Shown here piece by piece: positions 1-8,830 of a stretch of 64,000 bases of DNA. Source of the DNA: CAWDPQ01 sp963804245. Lineage in GTDB: Bacteria > Acidobacteriota > Vicinamibacteria > Vicinamibacterales > 2-12-FULL-66-21. Below the pieces are notes generated by a model. That model was not told the origin of the DNA. It ran no database searches and worked only from the letters and a program-made list of their open reading frames with translations. Where the stretch lies: the NCBI GenBank assembly GCA_963804245.1, contig CAWDPQ010000015.1:62001-126000 (forward strand). The letters run 5' to 3'. Every line of letters starts with the position of its first letter. Position 1 is the first letter of the stretch. The position numbers and the translations under genes were made by a program.

Positions 1-507
1 GACTTCCGGCGACCACGAGCGCACCGAAGTGCTGGAGGCGAAGGAAAGCGCACCCACGATGCGCCCTGCAATCGACAGGGGAAATGCCACACGGGACTTG
101 GTGCCGTAGGAGCGAACGGTCTCGCGTTCGAGCGCATCGGGGATCTCATCGACCGACGAAAAGCAGACCGTTTCACCCTCCAGGATCCTCGTCAACGACC
201 AGGGGAACTCACTACTCGCGGACACATGCGGCGGCGGGAGCGGCAGGCCCGGCCGCGCCGAATGATGGGTCAGGACGAGGTCGTGGCCGGCGCCCACGAG
301 CTGGAACAGGGCGCTCCGGTCGAGGTCGAGCGCTTCGAGAATACGGCGTTGCGCGTCCCGAATGGCATCGTCAGTCTGCTCCGCGGGCAAGTTCACGAAG
401 TTGGCCGAGAGCTCAGCTACCGTCAGGTCGAACTGAATCGCCTCTTCGAGCACACGGCGATGCTCATCGCTCAGACCACCACCTTCGCTGATGTCCAGTC
501 GTCGCAC
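1..507 (-). CDS. GAF-domain signalling protein, N-terminal fragment (runs off left edge)
   Basis: Reading the minus strand from about 507 down to base 1 gives one open frame of about 169 codons that leaves the window. It contains a GAF-type sensory domain of the kind found in front of PAS/histidine kinases or sigma-54 activators. Key stretches are FDLTVAELSANFVNLPAEQ, then IRDAQRRILEALDLDRSALF, then FPWSLTRILEGETVCFSS, and a final KSRVAFPLSIAGRIVGAL core. GTG at 507 is the first usable start after the upstream stop, but it has no clear ribosome site, so the start is uncertain. The frame is missed if only complete ATG-bounded ORFs are considered. The gene is divergent from the sigma-54 activator at 820, which belongs to a family that normally carries such a GAF domain at its own N-terminus. 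The output domain lies outside the window. Confidence 0.62.
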   Translation of the reverse strand, partial: MRRLDISEGGGLSDEHRRVLEEAIQFDLTVAELSANFVNLPAEQTDDAIRDAQRRILEALDLDRSALFQLVGAGHDLVLTHHSARPGLPLPPPHVSASSEFPWSLTRILEGETVCFSSVDEIPDALERETVRSYGTKSRVAFPLSIAGRIVGALSFASSTSVRSWSPEV

Positions 508-819
508 AAAGCGTTCATACGCAACCTTGGCGCCGACGTCAACGACGAGAGCAAAAACCGGAACTCACCGATTGAACTCGACCGGCGGCTGTCACCGGCT
601 CTACCAGTCTCCTGCCGGCGCGGCACATCGATTGCCCTCAGAGAAGACATCGACTTACGGACCAGCCCTCGGCGCGCTGCCGGCGTTGGGTTTCGAATGA
701 CGTGGGGTGACATGGCAGCCACGAAATACAGTGAGAGCCGCGGCGGGCCGCGGGCGCCACGGGTGCGCTACCTTTGTGAGGTGAACTCGGCTGGCGGCCC
801 TCGACCACGAGAGGCGGGG
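508..819. other. Divergent intergenic region
   Basis: About 310 bases between the minus-strand GAF gene and the plus-strand sigma-54 activator. An open plus-strand frame runs through it into the activator, and GTG 781 or ATG 697 could be alternative starts. The residues encoded here show no domain and resemble arbitrary high-GC reading. Both promoters probably lie here, but I see no convincing -35/-10 or -24/-12 element. Confidence 0.4.
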
Positions 820-1755
820 ATGGACTCGCCCGCCCTCCTGGGACAGAGTGCGGCGTTCCGGCGCGTCCTGGAACAGGCGGAGCAAGTCGCCACCACCGCC
901 GCGACGGTACTGCTGCTCGGCGAGACCGGCACCGGCAAGGAACTCGTCGCGACCCACATTCACGAGTTGAGCGCGCGCCACGACCGGGCGATGGTACGCG
1001 TGAACTGCGCGGCTATTCCGGCCACGCTCGTCGAAAGCGAGTTGTTCGGCCGCGAGAAGGGCGCCTTCACGGATGCGGTGTCGCGGCAAATCGGACGCTT
1101 CGAGGTGGCGGACCACTCGACGCTCTTTCTCGACGAGATCGGCGAGCTGCCGGCTGAAGTCCAGGTCAAACTGCTCCGCGTCCTGGACGAGCGACAGATC
1201 GAGCGGCTCGGGAGTCCGAAGGGAATTCCCGTGGACGTGCGGATCATCGCGGCCACACATCGCGATCTCGAGGAACGGATGGTCGCGGCTGCCTTTCGCG
1301 AGGACCTGTTCTATCGGCTCAATGTCTTTCCTATTCGCGTACCGCCGCTGCGCGAACGCGTCGAAGACATTCCCCAGCTGGTGTGGCACTTCGTCCAGCA
1401 GTACGGCAAGGCGTTCGCCAAGCGGATCGACGAGATTTCCTGCGAAAGCCTGGCGGCGCTGCAGCAGTATGCCTGGCCGGGAAATATTCGCGAGCTTCGC
1501 AACGTCGTGGAGCGCGCGATGATCGTGACAACAAGCCCGACGCTGAAAATCGCGCTTCCCCCCCGAAAGGATGACGCCGGGAGCCACAGCGTCAGGCTGG
1601 TTGATGTTCAGAAGCAATACATCCGCAGCGTGCTCGACAGCGCAGGATGGCGTATTCGGGGAACGGGCGGAGCGGCGGACCGCCTCGGGCTCCGGCCGAC
1701 AACGCTCGAGACCCGAATGGCCAAACTGGGACTGACACGGCCGAAGGCGTCGTAA
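820..1755 (+). CDS. Sigma-54-dependent transcriptional activator, AAA+ and Fis-HTH only
   Basis: Bacterial enhancer-binding protein of 311 residues that would remodel sigma-54 RNA polymerase with ATP. It has Walker A GETGTGKE at about 34-41, the sigma-54 contact loop at 81-86, Walker B LFLDEIGE near 104, the arginine-finger region, and a C-terminal Fis-type helix-turn-helix (GGAADRLGLRPTTLETRM). The contact loop reads GAFTDA where most family members have GAFTGA. ATG 820 is chosen because a purine-rich GAGGCGGGG sits just upstream and the conserved family sequence (LLGQSAAFRRVLEQAEQV) begins at once. Close relatives carry an N-terminal GAF domain, which is missing here, while a separate GAF gene diverges from this locus. 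Without a receiver or sensor domain its activity may depend on expression level or a partner protein. Confidence 0.88.
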   Translation: MDSPALLGQSAAFRRVLEQAEQVATTAATVLLLGETGTGKELVATHIHELSARHDRAMVRVNCAAIPATLVESELFGREKGAFTDAVSRQIGRFEVADHSTLFLDEIGELPAEVQVKLLRVLDERQIERLGSPKGIPVDVRIIAATHRDLEERMVAAAFREDLFYRLNVFPIRVPPLRERVEDIPQLVWHFVQQYGKAFAKRIDEISCESLAALQQYAWPGNIRELRNVVERAMIVTTSPTLKIALPPRKDDAGSHSVRLVDVQKQYIRSVLDSAGWRIRGTGGAADRLGLRPTTLETRMAKLGLTRPKAS

Positions 1756-1803
1756 CACCTTTCGCCGTCGCTGGCGCGGCACTGGCGCGGACCGGCCGCC
1801 GGA

Positions 1804-2355
1804 CTACGTTTTCTGCTTCGGCGGATAGTTCTTGAAGATCTTCTTCACGGCGTTGTTGATGCTCTTGTCGCGCTTCTCGGGGTTGGCTTGGGTGTTGACT
1901 TCCTTAACTCCCATCCCGCGCCACGCGAGCTGTCCCTTCTTGGCGTCGGCCAGATCGATCACGAGCGTGCCGACTAGAATGTCCCGCACTTGAGTGGTCG
2001 TCGTACCGCCGGCCCAGCCACCGCCCCAACCCCACCCGTAGGCACCGTATCCGCCACCGCCGGAGCTGTACGTCGAGATGTCCTTTTGTTTGTCGAATGC
2101 CACGTGATAGACGACAAACACGTCCGGGTTCGATTCGCTCTTGGTGAACCCTTTCGCCGCGAGCTCGGTGTCGATGGCCGCCACGATGCGGTCATCGATC
2201 AGAGGCTGTCCGACCTTGGTCCCGTCCTTGAAGGCGTAGGTCTTGAAAGCAGCAAAGTTCGCGGACTTCTCATAGTCGTAGCTGACCTTCTGTGCGAGCA
2301 GCAGTGCCGGCGCTAACAGCGCGGCAATCGTCAAGGCTGCGAGTTTCTTGTGCAT
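1804..2355 (-). CDS. DUF4136 family exported protein
   Basis: Protein of 183 residues starting at ATG 2355, which follows a good GAGGAGAGG ribosome site. Residues 1-20 form a signal peptide (MHKKLAALTIAALLAPALLLA); there is no lipobox cysteine. The mature part has the DUF4136 pattern: an early YDYEKSANFAAFKTYAF strand, D/E-rich helix IDDRIVAAIDTELAAKGF, a PDVFVVYHV strand, a Gly/Tyr/Trp-rich loop around residues 100-120, and the closing TLVIDLADAKKGQLAWRG strand. DUF4136 proteins are small periplasmic or outer-membrane-associated proteins of unknown function, common in Acidobacteriota and Bacteroidota. It converges with the sigma-54 activator across a 48-base gap and diverges from the large secreted protein at 2723. 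Confidence 0.85.
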   Translation of the reverse strand: MHKKLAALTIAALLAPALLLAQKVSYDYEKSANFAAFKTYAFKDGTKVGQPLIDDRIVAAIDTELAAKGFTKSESNPDVFVVYHVAFDKQKDISTYSSGGGGYGAYGWGWGGGWAGGTTTTQVRDILVGTLVIDLADAKKGQLAWRGMGVKEVNTQANPEKRDKSINNAVKKIFKNYPPKQKT

Positions 2356-2722
2356 GAGCGTTCCTCTCCTCGTATCGATACTAGATCCGATCGTCTTGGC
2401 CTGGTGCAATTGTCGGGCCTCGTCAACCAGTTTCGCCGCGGTGCGGCAGCCGAGGGCTTAGGGCGGCCCTCTTCGCGACGGCATCCGTCATTCCGGAGGA
2501 ACTCCGGTCACCCGGAGAACCGAAGGCGTGGCGAAGCCGGCCCGGACGCTCGGTCTCGGCCAAAACCGCATGTGCTGTGTCACTTCGCCATCCCTGAAGG
2601 AGACGACTAAGCCGGGCACGGTCTCTGCTCCACGGGTAACACGGTAGGCTGTGCCTGTCACCATGCAGCACTTCAGCACTAGGGCGCGCTGCCAGGAACC
2701 CTCGAGGAAGGAACGAGAGGCG

Positions 2723-5134
2723 ATGACTTACAAGAAACGCGCGGGCCGCACGGCGTCGATTGTTGTGGCGCTGAGCCTGACTATCGAACCATCGGCACAC
2801 CTGCTGGCCGCCATGAACCAGGGCCAGCCTCCCACGAAGCCGGCGACACCGCCGGCGACATCGCCCACGGCGAAGACCCAACCCACTGCCAAGCCGCCGG
2901 CTGCCGCTCCCGCCACGACGCCAATCGATGGTGGCTGGCCGCGTGTCTACGACTTGACGAGCGGCGGCAGCATCCTCGTCTATCAGCCGCAGGTGGCCAG
3001 CTGGGAACAGCAGTCACACCTCTCGGCATTCAGCGCCGTGTCACACCGCACCACGGCCGGCGACAAACCGGCACTCGGCACGATCAAGATCGAGGCGGAC
3101 ACGAAGGTTTCCGTGACGGAGCGGCTGGTCAACTTTCAAAAGATGAAGATCGCGGAAGCGAATTTCCCGACGCTATCGAAGGACCAGGTGCGCGAGATCA
3201 CGGCGGCGATTGAGAATGTGATTCCTGACGACGACCGGGTCATCGCCCTGGATAGAGTCCTCGCCAATATCGACAAGAGCCAGCTGGTGCCGAAGACCGT
3301 GGAGGGGATCAAGGCCGATCCCCCGACGATATTCTTCAGCAAGACGCCCGCGGTGATCATGAACCTCGATGGCGAGCCTATCTGGAGTCCGATCAAAGAC
3401 AACGATCTGAAATACGCGGTCAACACCAACTGGGACCTTTTTCAGCACGTGCCGACAAACACGTACTACCTCCGAAACAACGATGCCTGGTTGAAGGCGA
3501 GCGACATCAAGGGAAAGTGGTCGCCCGCCGGCAAGCTGCCCGACAGCTTCAACAAACTTCCGTCGGAAGACAACTGGAAGGACGTCAAAGCCAATCTGCC
3601 GGGGAAGGCCGTCGCGGCGTCCGCCGTGCCGACGGTCTTCGTCAGCCTGACCCCGGGAGAGCTCATTCGGCTGACTGGCGAACCCAGCTACCTCCTGGTT
3701 CAGGGCACCAACCTGCTGTGGGTGAGCAACACCGAAAGCGACGTGTTCCGCATGGGGAAGACCGGACCGGTGTACTACCTGGTTGCCGGCCGATGGTTCT
3801 CCGCGCCCGACTTCACGGGACCGTGGACGTTTGCGACGCCAACGCTTCCGGCGGACTTCAAGAAGATTCCGCTCGAGCACGAACGATCGCGCGTCCTGGC
3901 ATCTGTTCCGGGCACCGATCAGGCCGCCGAAGCAGTGCTGCTCGCGCAAATCCCGCAGACGGCGCGCGTCAGCAAGAAGGAAACGAAGGCGCCCGACGTT
4001 GCGTTCCAAGGCAATCCGGAGTTCGCTCCCATCGAGAAAACCACCGTGCAGCGGGCCGTGAACACCGACAAAGATGTGTTCAAGATCGGCGACTTGTACT
4101 ACATGTGCTACCAGGGCGTCTGGTTCTCCGGAAAGAGCGCAACGGGCCCTTGGGAGGTCGCGAGCTCGGTACCGGAGCAGATTTATCAGATCCCCGCAAG
4201 CTCTCCAGCACACCACGTGACCTACGTGACCATCGAAGAAGACAACGATGACGATTGGGTGGTGTTTGCCGCAGCGGCCGGCTACACCGGGATGATGATG
4301 GCGTGGGGCTGCACGGTTTGGGGCACGGGTTACTACTATCCACCGTACTGGGGGTACGGCGGCTACTACCCTTATTACTATCCTCACTTCCCAACCTACG
4401 GGTATTCCGCCTGGTACAACCCGTGGACGGGCGCTTACGGGCGCAGCGCGGGGGTTTACGGTCCTTATGGCGGCGCCGGCGTAGGTGCTCGCTACAACCC
4501 ACGCACCGGAACGTATGCCCGCGGCGCGGCGGCCTATGGACCATACGGCGCTCGCGGCGTGGCGCAAGCCTACAACCCGCGCACCGGAACATACGCGGCA
4601 ACGCGACAAGGATCCAACGTGTACGGCAGCTGGGGATCGACCGCAGTGCAACGCGGCGACGACTGGGCAAAGACCAATCGGTACACGAACCGGCAGACCG
4701 GCACCACCACACGCACGATCAGGACCGATGAGGGCTCGGCCGTAACCCGACGCGGCGCCGGAGGTGGTGCCGTTGGCGTCGGTGAAGGTGGGAATGTCTA
4801 CGCCGGGAAAGACGGGAATGTGTATCGCCGCGAGGACGGGACCTGGCAGAAATACGACAACGGCGGTTGGTCGAACACCGACCGCCAGCCTAGTGACAGA
4901 CCACAGCCGACCGATCGATCGACGACGACGCGGCAAGAGCCGACGGTTGATCGCAGCACCACCGATCGCAGCACGATCGATCAATTGAATCGCGATTCAG
5001 CCGCGCGCAGCGAGGGCAGCAAGCGGACCGGAGACTACGGGAACTACCGAGGCGGCAGTGGCACGCGCGGCACCGGCAGTTACCGAGGGGGTGGTGGCAT
5101 GCGCGGTGGCGGTGGCGGCGGACGAAGGCGCTAG
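2723..5134 (+). CDS. Large secreted protein with three W-F/GPW repeats and a Tyr/Gly-rich repeat tail
   Basis: Protein of 803 residues from ATG 2723, preceded by GAGGAAGGAACGAGAGG. A signal-like segment is followed by a Pro/Thr/Ala linker (residues 35-70), then a globular region. Three related modules follow, each starting D-[VL]-F, passing through YY and a W-[LF] motif and ending near a G-[KP]-W: from about residues 238 (DLFQHV), 340 (DVFRMG) and 451 (DVFKIG). After a hydrophobic stretch near residue 512 comes a Tyr/Trp/Pro/Gly-rich tail with three copies of YNP-[WR]-TG-[AT]-Y at about residues 570-640, then a Thr/Arg/Gly-rich end. Similar proteins are sometimes labelled carbohydrate-binding family V/XII, but I cannot confirm binding. 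The tail suggests a cell-surface or outer-membrane role. The gene stands alone, and a decayed copy of its 3' end follows. Confidence 0.8.
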   Translation: MTYKKRAGRTASIVVALSLTIEPSAHLLAAMNQGQPPTKPATPPATSPTAKTQPTAKPPAAAPATTPIDGGWPRVYDLTSGGSILVYQPQVASWEQQSHLSAFSAVSHRTTAGDKPALGTIKIEADTKVSVTERLVNFQKMKIAEANFPTLSKDQVREITAAIENVIPDDDRVIALDRVLANIDKSQLVPKTVEGIKADPPTIFFSKTPAVIMNLDGEPIWSPIKDNDLKYAVNTNWDLFQHVPTNTYYLRNNDAWLKASDIKGKWSPAGKLPDSFNKLPSEDNWKDVKANLPGKAVAASAVPTVFVSLTPGELIRLTGEPSYLLVQGTNLLWVSNTESDVFRMGKTGPVYYLVAGRWFSAPDFTGPWTFATPTLPADFKKIPLEHERSRVLASVPGTDQAAEAVLLAQIPQTARVSKKETKAPDVAFQGNPEFAPIEKTTVQRAVNTDKDVFKIGDLYYMCYQGVWFSGKSATGPWEVASSVPEQIYQIPASSPAHHVTYVTIEEDNDDDWVVFAAAAGYTGMMMAWGCTVWGTGYYYPPYWGYGGYYPYYYPHFPTYGYSAWYNPWTGAYGRSAGVYGPYGGAGVGARYNPRTGTYARGAAAYGPYGARGVAQAYNPRTGTYAATRQGSNVYGSWGSTAVQRGDDWAKTNRYTNRQTGTTTRTIRTDEGSAVTRRGAGGGAVGVGEGGNVYAGKDGNVYRREDGTWQKYDNGGWSNTDRQPSDRPQPTDRSTTTRQEPTVDRSTTDRSTIDQLNRDSAARSEGSKRTGDYGNYRGGSGTRGTGSYRGGGGMRGGGGGGRRR

Positions 5135-5148
5135 CGCGCGTGGCAGAA

Positions 5149-5276
5149 GTACGACAGCGGCGTCGCGAGGGCACGTAGCGGACCGGCGATTTCGGAACTA
5201 CCAGAGCGGCAGTGGCACCCGCAGCATTGGCCGTTACCGAGCGGGTTGTGTGCGGCAGGGAGGAAAAGGCGCTAAG
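5149..5276 (+). repeat. Degenerate duplicate of the 3' end of the preceding gene
   Basis: Bases 5177-5276 align with 5022-5134, the last part of the secreted-protein gene: both begin AGCGGACCGG, share GAACTACC, GGCAGTGGCAC and GTTACCGAG, and end with AAGGCGCTA. In addition 5149-5166 (GTGGCAGAAGTACGAC) matches about 4843-4858. The bases that would lie between these two blocks are missing, so this is a second copy that has been internally deleted and has decayed. It has no open frame. Confidence 0.72.
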
Positions 5277-5303
5277 GGAACCAAAGACCGATAAGGACTA
5301 GCG

Positions 5304-6030
5304 ATGAGATGGAAAGTGGGAATTGAGGGTCCGCCGGGCATCATTCATCCCCTCGCCATCGCGGTTTCCGACCACGACATGCGGCTGGTTGCGGGTCAGA
5401 ATGTCGTCATCCTGTGCGGATCCAGACTGGATTTGTTGGCCGACGTCTGCAGTGTCAGACGGCAGGCACAGCGTATCGTCACCATCCTGTCAGGATCTGC
5501 ACGGCTATTGTTCGGCAGCACGGAGTCGCTTCAGGTTACGGACGTGACTGACGCGCGCGCGGATGTCTACACGGATGCGGTTGATCGAACTTCCACCATG
5601 TGAAGCGCGACATCGTTCAAGGCCGGGCGCCAGAACGGCGACCGACAGACCCTGCGATCGGAACGCGTGGTCCGACTCGTTGCTGTTCAAACTGCTGCGC
5701 GTGACACTGTCAGACCCGGCGATGGAGGAGGCACTCCGGCTGCGGGACGCCATCGATCTCGACTGGGCTGGGCTCGTTCGGATTTACGAGATTATCGAGG
5801 AGGCAGTGGGTGGCTGGCGCGCCGTTGCAGGCTTTCCATGCGCTACTCCGACGAAGATTCAGCAACTCTTCCACACGACGAACTGGGCGGCCGCCGCGGG
5901 CGCTTCTGTGCGGTACGGTCTCGAGGATATTCAGCCCTCGGCAGGAGACATGACTCTTTCAGAAGCGCGTTGCTTCGTAGACCATCTCCTTTTGACCTGG
6001 CTTGGCGCGGCCACACTCCAAACTCGCTAG
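5304..6030 (+). CDS. Conserved hypothetical protein, frameshifted
   Basis: Two plus-strand frames read as one protein. The first (ATG 5304 to the stop at 5601-5603) holds an N-terminal alpha/beta part (VTILSGSARLLFGSTESLQV). The second, ending at 6030, holds a recognisable C-terminal part: LSDPAMEEALRLRDAIDLDW, LVRIYEIIEEAVGGW, a KIQQLFHTTNW motif and a closing SEARCFVDHLLLTWL helix. From memory this matches a family of uncharacterised proteins in which both halves are one chain, with the pattern 'DW..LYRIFE', 'F.HTAN' and 'PMTLSEA'. The shift lies between about 5550 and 5640. I do not recognise a function. The locus sits between the secreted repeat protein and ADOP A, and converges with the latter across 39 bases. 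Confidence 0.55.
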
Positions 6031-6069
6031 GAAATCTCGCCGACCCACGAAAGGGAAATGGCGTCCGGC

Positions 6070-8656
6070 CTATTCCGCTCTGAGCACCGACATCGGAGTC
6101 AGCCGCACGGCCCTCCACGCCGGCACGAGCGTGCCGGCGAACGCCGTCAGAAGCGCCACGCCGACGGCCGTGGCGAAGGTTGCGGGATCGCTCGGCGCAA
6201 CGCCGAAGAGCAATGCGCTCATTCCTCGGGCGGCCGCGTAGGCAACCAGCACGCCCGGCACGATGCCGAACACCGCCAGGCGCATCCCGTCTGCGAGGAT
6301 CATCCGTCCCACGCGCGCTGGATCCGCGCCCAGTGCGAGGCGTACGCCGATCTCCTGCGACCGCTGTGAGACCGTGTAGGCGAGCAGCCCGTAGATCCCG
6401 ACGGCAGAGAGCAGGATCGCCACGACCGCGAACACGCCCAGCACCTGCAGCTGGCCCCGGCGGCTGGCGGTCTCGCCCGCGATCACGTCGTCCATCGCAC
6501 GTACGTCGGCAATCGGTTGCTCGGCATCGATCGCACGGACGATCTGGCGGACGGCGGACACGAGCGGGTTCCCCTGACCCGAATGCCGAATCACCAGATC
6601 CTTGGGGTCGAAGCCGCCGGGGAATGGATCCGGGGCCTGTGCGGCGGGGAGATACATCTGGGGCTCGCTGGTCCGCTCCAACCCGCGGACCTTGATGTCG
6701 CCGACCACCCCGACGACGGTTCGCGTGTCATCCAGGTGCCGGAAGGTCCTGCCGATCGGATCCTGGCCGGGCCAGTAACGCTCAGCGAAAGAAGCGCTCA
6801 CGACGGCCACCCATGCACGGTCGCCGCCGTCGCCGTCTTCGACATCACGGCCGCGCTGCAGGGGAATCCCCATGGTCCTGAAATACTGCGGGGTGACCCA
6901 GCGATGGCTGACGACGTCTCTGCGGGCGCGTGGCACTTCCCGGCCAGGGATTTCGACTGCGGTGACGAGACCGGTTGTGACCATCGGCAGCCCGCTGGTG
7001 AACGCCGCGCTTTGCACACCGGGCAGCGCCCGCACTCGCGCGAGCACGCGATCGTAGAACTGGACGCGCTGCAACGGCTTGTCGTACTTCGGCCGCGGCA
7101 GGGCCATATTGAGCGCGAGCACGTTCTGCGGGCCTGAAGCCCGGGTCGATCGCTTGTACCCGCCAGACAGCCCTGATCAAGAGGCCGGACGTGATCAGCA
7201 GGACCACCGACATCGTGACTTCGACCGTGACCAGAACGGCCCGGAGACGCTGCTTCGCTCCGCCGCCTGCGCGGACACCCTCGCGCAGCGCGTCGAATGT
7301 GGTGCGACGGCCGGCACGAATCGCGGGAAAGAGACCGAATCCGAGAGCAGTGAGCGTCGTGAACAGCGCAGCGAAGGCGATCACCCGCAGGTCCAGGGCG
7401 GGTTCGGTGGCGATGGGTAGCGTGTCAGGAACGAGGCTGGCAAACAGCGGGACGCCGGCGGCGGCCACGAGCAGGCCTGCCGCGCCGCCGAGCAGCGTCA
7501 GGATCAGGCTCTCGGTGACGAGCTGCCGCATCAGCCGTTCCCTCCCGGCGCCGAGCGCGGCCCGTACCGCCAGCTCGCGCTCGCGTGCCGCGGCCCTCGC
7601 GAGCAACAGATTGGCGAGGTTGGCGCAGGTGAGGAGCAGCAGGCACAGACTCGCGCCGCCGAGCGCCATGAGCATCAGGCGGAAGCGGGGTGACATGTTC
7701 TCCCGCATCCGGAAGAAGCTGATCCCGGTTTCGGCGTTGGTCTCCGGATAATCGCGGGACAGTCGGGCGGCAATGACCTCGAGGTCGGCGCGGGCCTGCT
7801 CGAACGTGACGCCCGGCTTCAGGCGCGCCACTGCGTGAATGTAGGTGTTCGTACGATCCGCGTAATCCTCGTCCTGGAACGTCAGCGCGGTCCAGAGCTG
7901 AACATCGCGGGTGGGGAAGTAGAACGCTCGCGGCATGACGCCGACGATCGTGTGTGGCACTCCGTCGAGGTGGACCGTCCGCCCCAGCACCGATGGGTCG
8001 GCCCCGAACTGCGATTGCCACAACCCATAGCCGATGACCACTGCGCGGCGATCGTCCTCGCGCGCGTCGAACACACGTCCGAGCGCGGGCGTCACGCCGA
8101 GCAGCGGGAGCACATCCGGCGTCACGGGTGTGGTCGCGAGGCGGCGTGGCTCGCCGATGCCCACGAGGTTCACGGCGCTGCCCGTGAACGCGCCCATCGC
8201 CTCGAACGACGAGCTCATCGCCTTGAAGTCGCGATAGTTGGCCGGCGAGAGCTCGTTCATGCAGCCCCATCCCGCCCCCGTCCGCGGTCCTTCGCACACA
8301 CGCACGAGCGCGTCGGGATCGGCAAAAGGCAGCGGGCGGAGCAGCACGAAATCCGCGACCGAGAACGCCGCGGTATTGGCGCCTACGCCAAGCGCGGTGA
8401 CCAGGATGGCGGTGAGCGCAAAGCCGCGCGCGCGGTTGAGCGTGCGGGCGGTGTAGCGCAGATCCTGCTTCAGGATGTCCCAGTGGGCGGCCGGTGCATT
8501 CATGATCACCTCGTGAAAAACGGCGAACCACAACGTGAGGCGGGCCACACCGCGAGCCGCGCGCAGCTGGATCTGAAAGATGGCCGCCATCTCCTCGCCA
8601 TAATCCGCGCGGAACGAGGCGGGATACAGATGGAGAAGCAGTCGGTAGATCCGCAT
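6070..8656 (-). CDS. ADOP-type duplicated FtsX/MacB permease A (one frameshift)
   Basis: About 861 residues if a single indel near 7130 is corrected. The first frame (ATG 8656, AAAGGTG ribosome site) has the ADOP N-terminal segment (YRLLLHLYPASFRADYGEEM), TM1, a MacB-type periplasmic domain and a three-helix FtsX domain (ANLANLLLARAAARERELAVR). It ends in VQAIDPGFRP. The second frame resumes with NVLALNMALPRPKYD, the second periplasmic domain and the second FtsX domain (SQRSQEIGVRLALGADPARV), ending VLRAE. The shift is explained by one extra C in a CCC run (FRPQNVLALN restored). ADOPs are inner-membrane proteins with a periplasmic exporter-like domain and no linked ATPase; substrates are unknown. 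No PadR gene precedes this copy; its upstream neighbour is the DUF899 gene. Confidence 0.85.
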
Positions 8657-8830
8657 CACACCTTTCGAGGAGCAAGGCCAGTGGCAGCAGCGATTCGGCT
8701 TCGCTCTTCACGGCATGAGTATATCCACAGTGCACATAGTTGGACGTGTGGAGCGGCGGGCGGTTAGCTGGATGTGTGGACGACGGCTGGACGGCCGACG
8801 CGGATTTTGGTCACGGTCGGGCGATCCTGC

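Noticed and set aside
226..819. N-terminal extension of the sigma-54 activator frame
   Set aside because: The residues show no domain, and bases 1-507 code a convincing GAF domain on the opposite strand, so most of this frame is an antisense shadow.
655..1782. 375-residue minus-strand ORF opposite the sigma-54 activator
   Set aside because: Arg/Ala-rich reading with no domain; the plus-strand AAA+ protein explains the region fully.
3173..4984. 603-residue minus-strand ORF opposite the secreted repeat protein
   Set aside because: Shadow in high-GC DNA; the plus-strand protein has a signal peptide, ribosome site and repeated modules.
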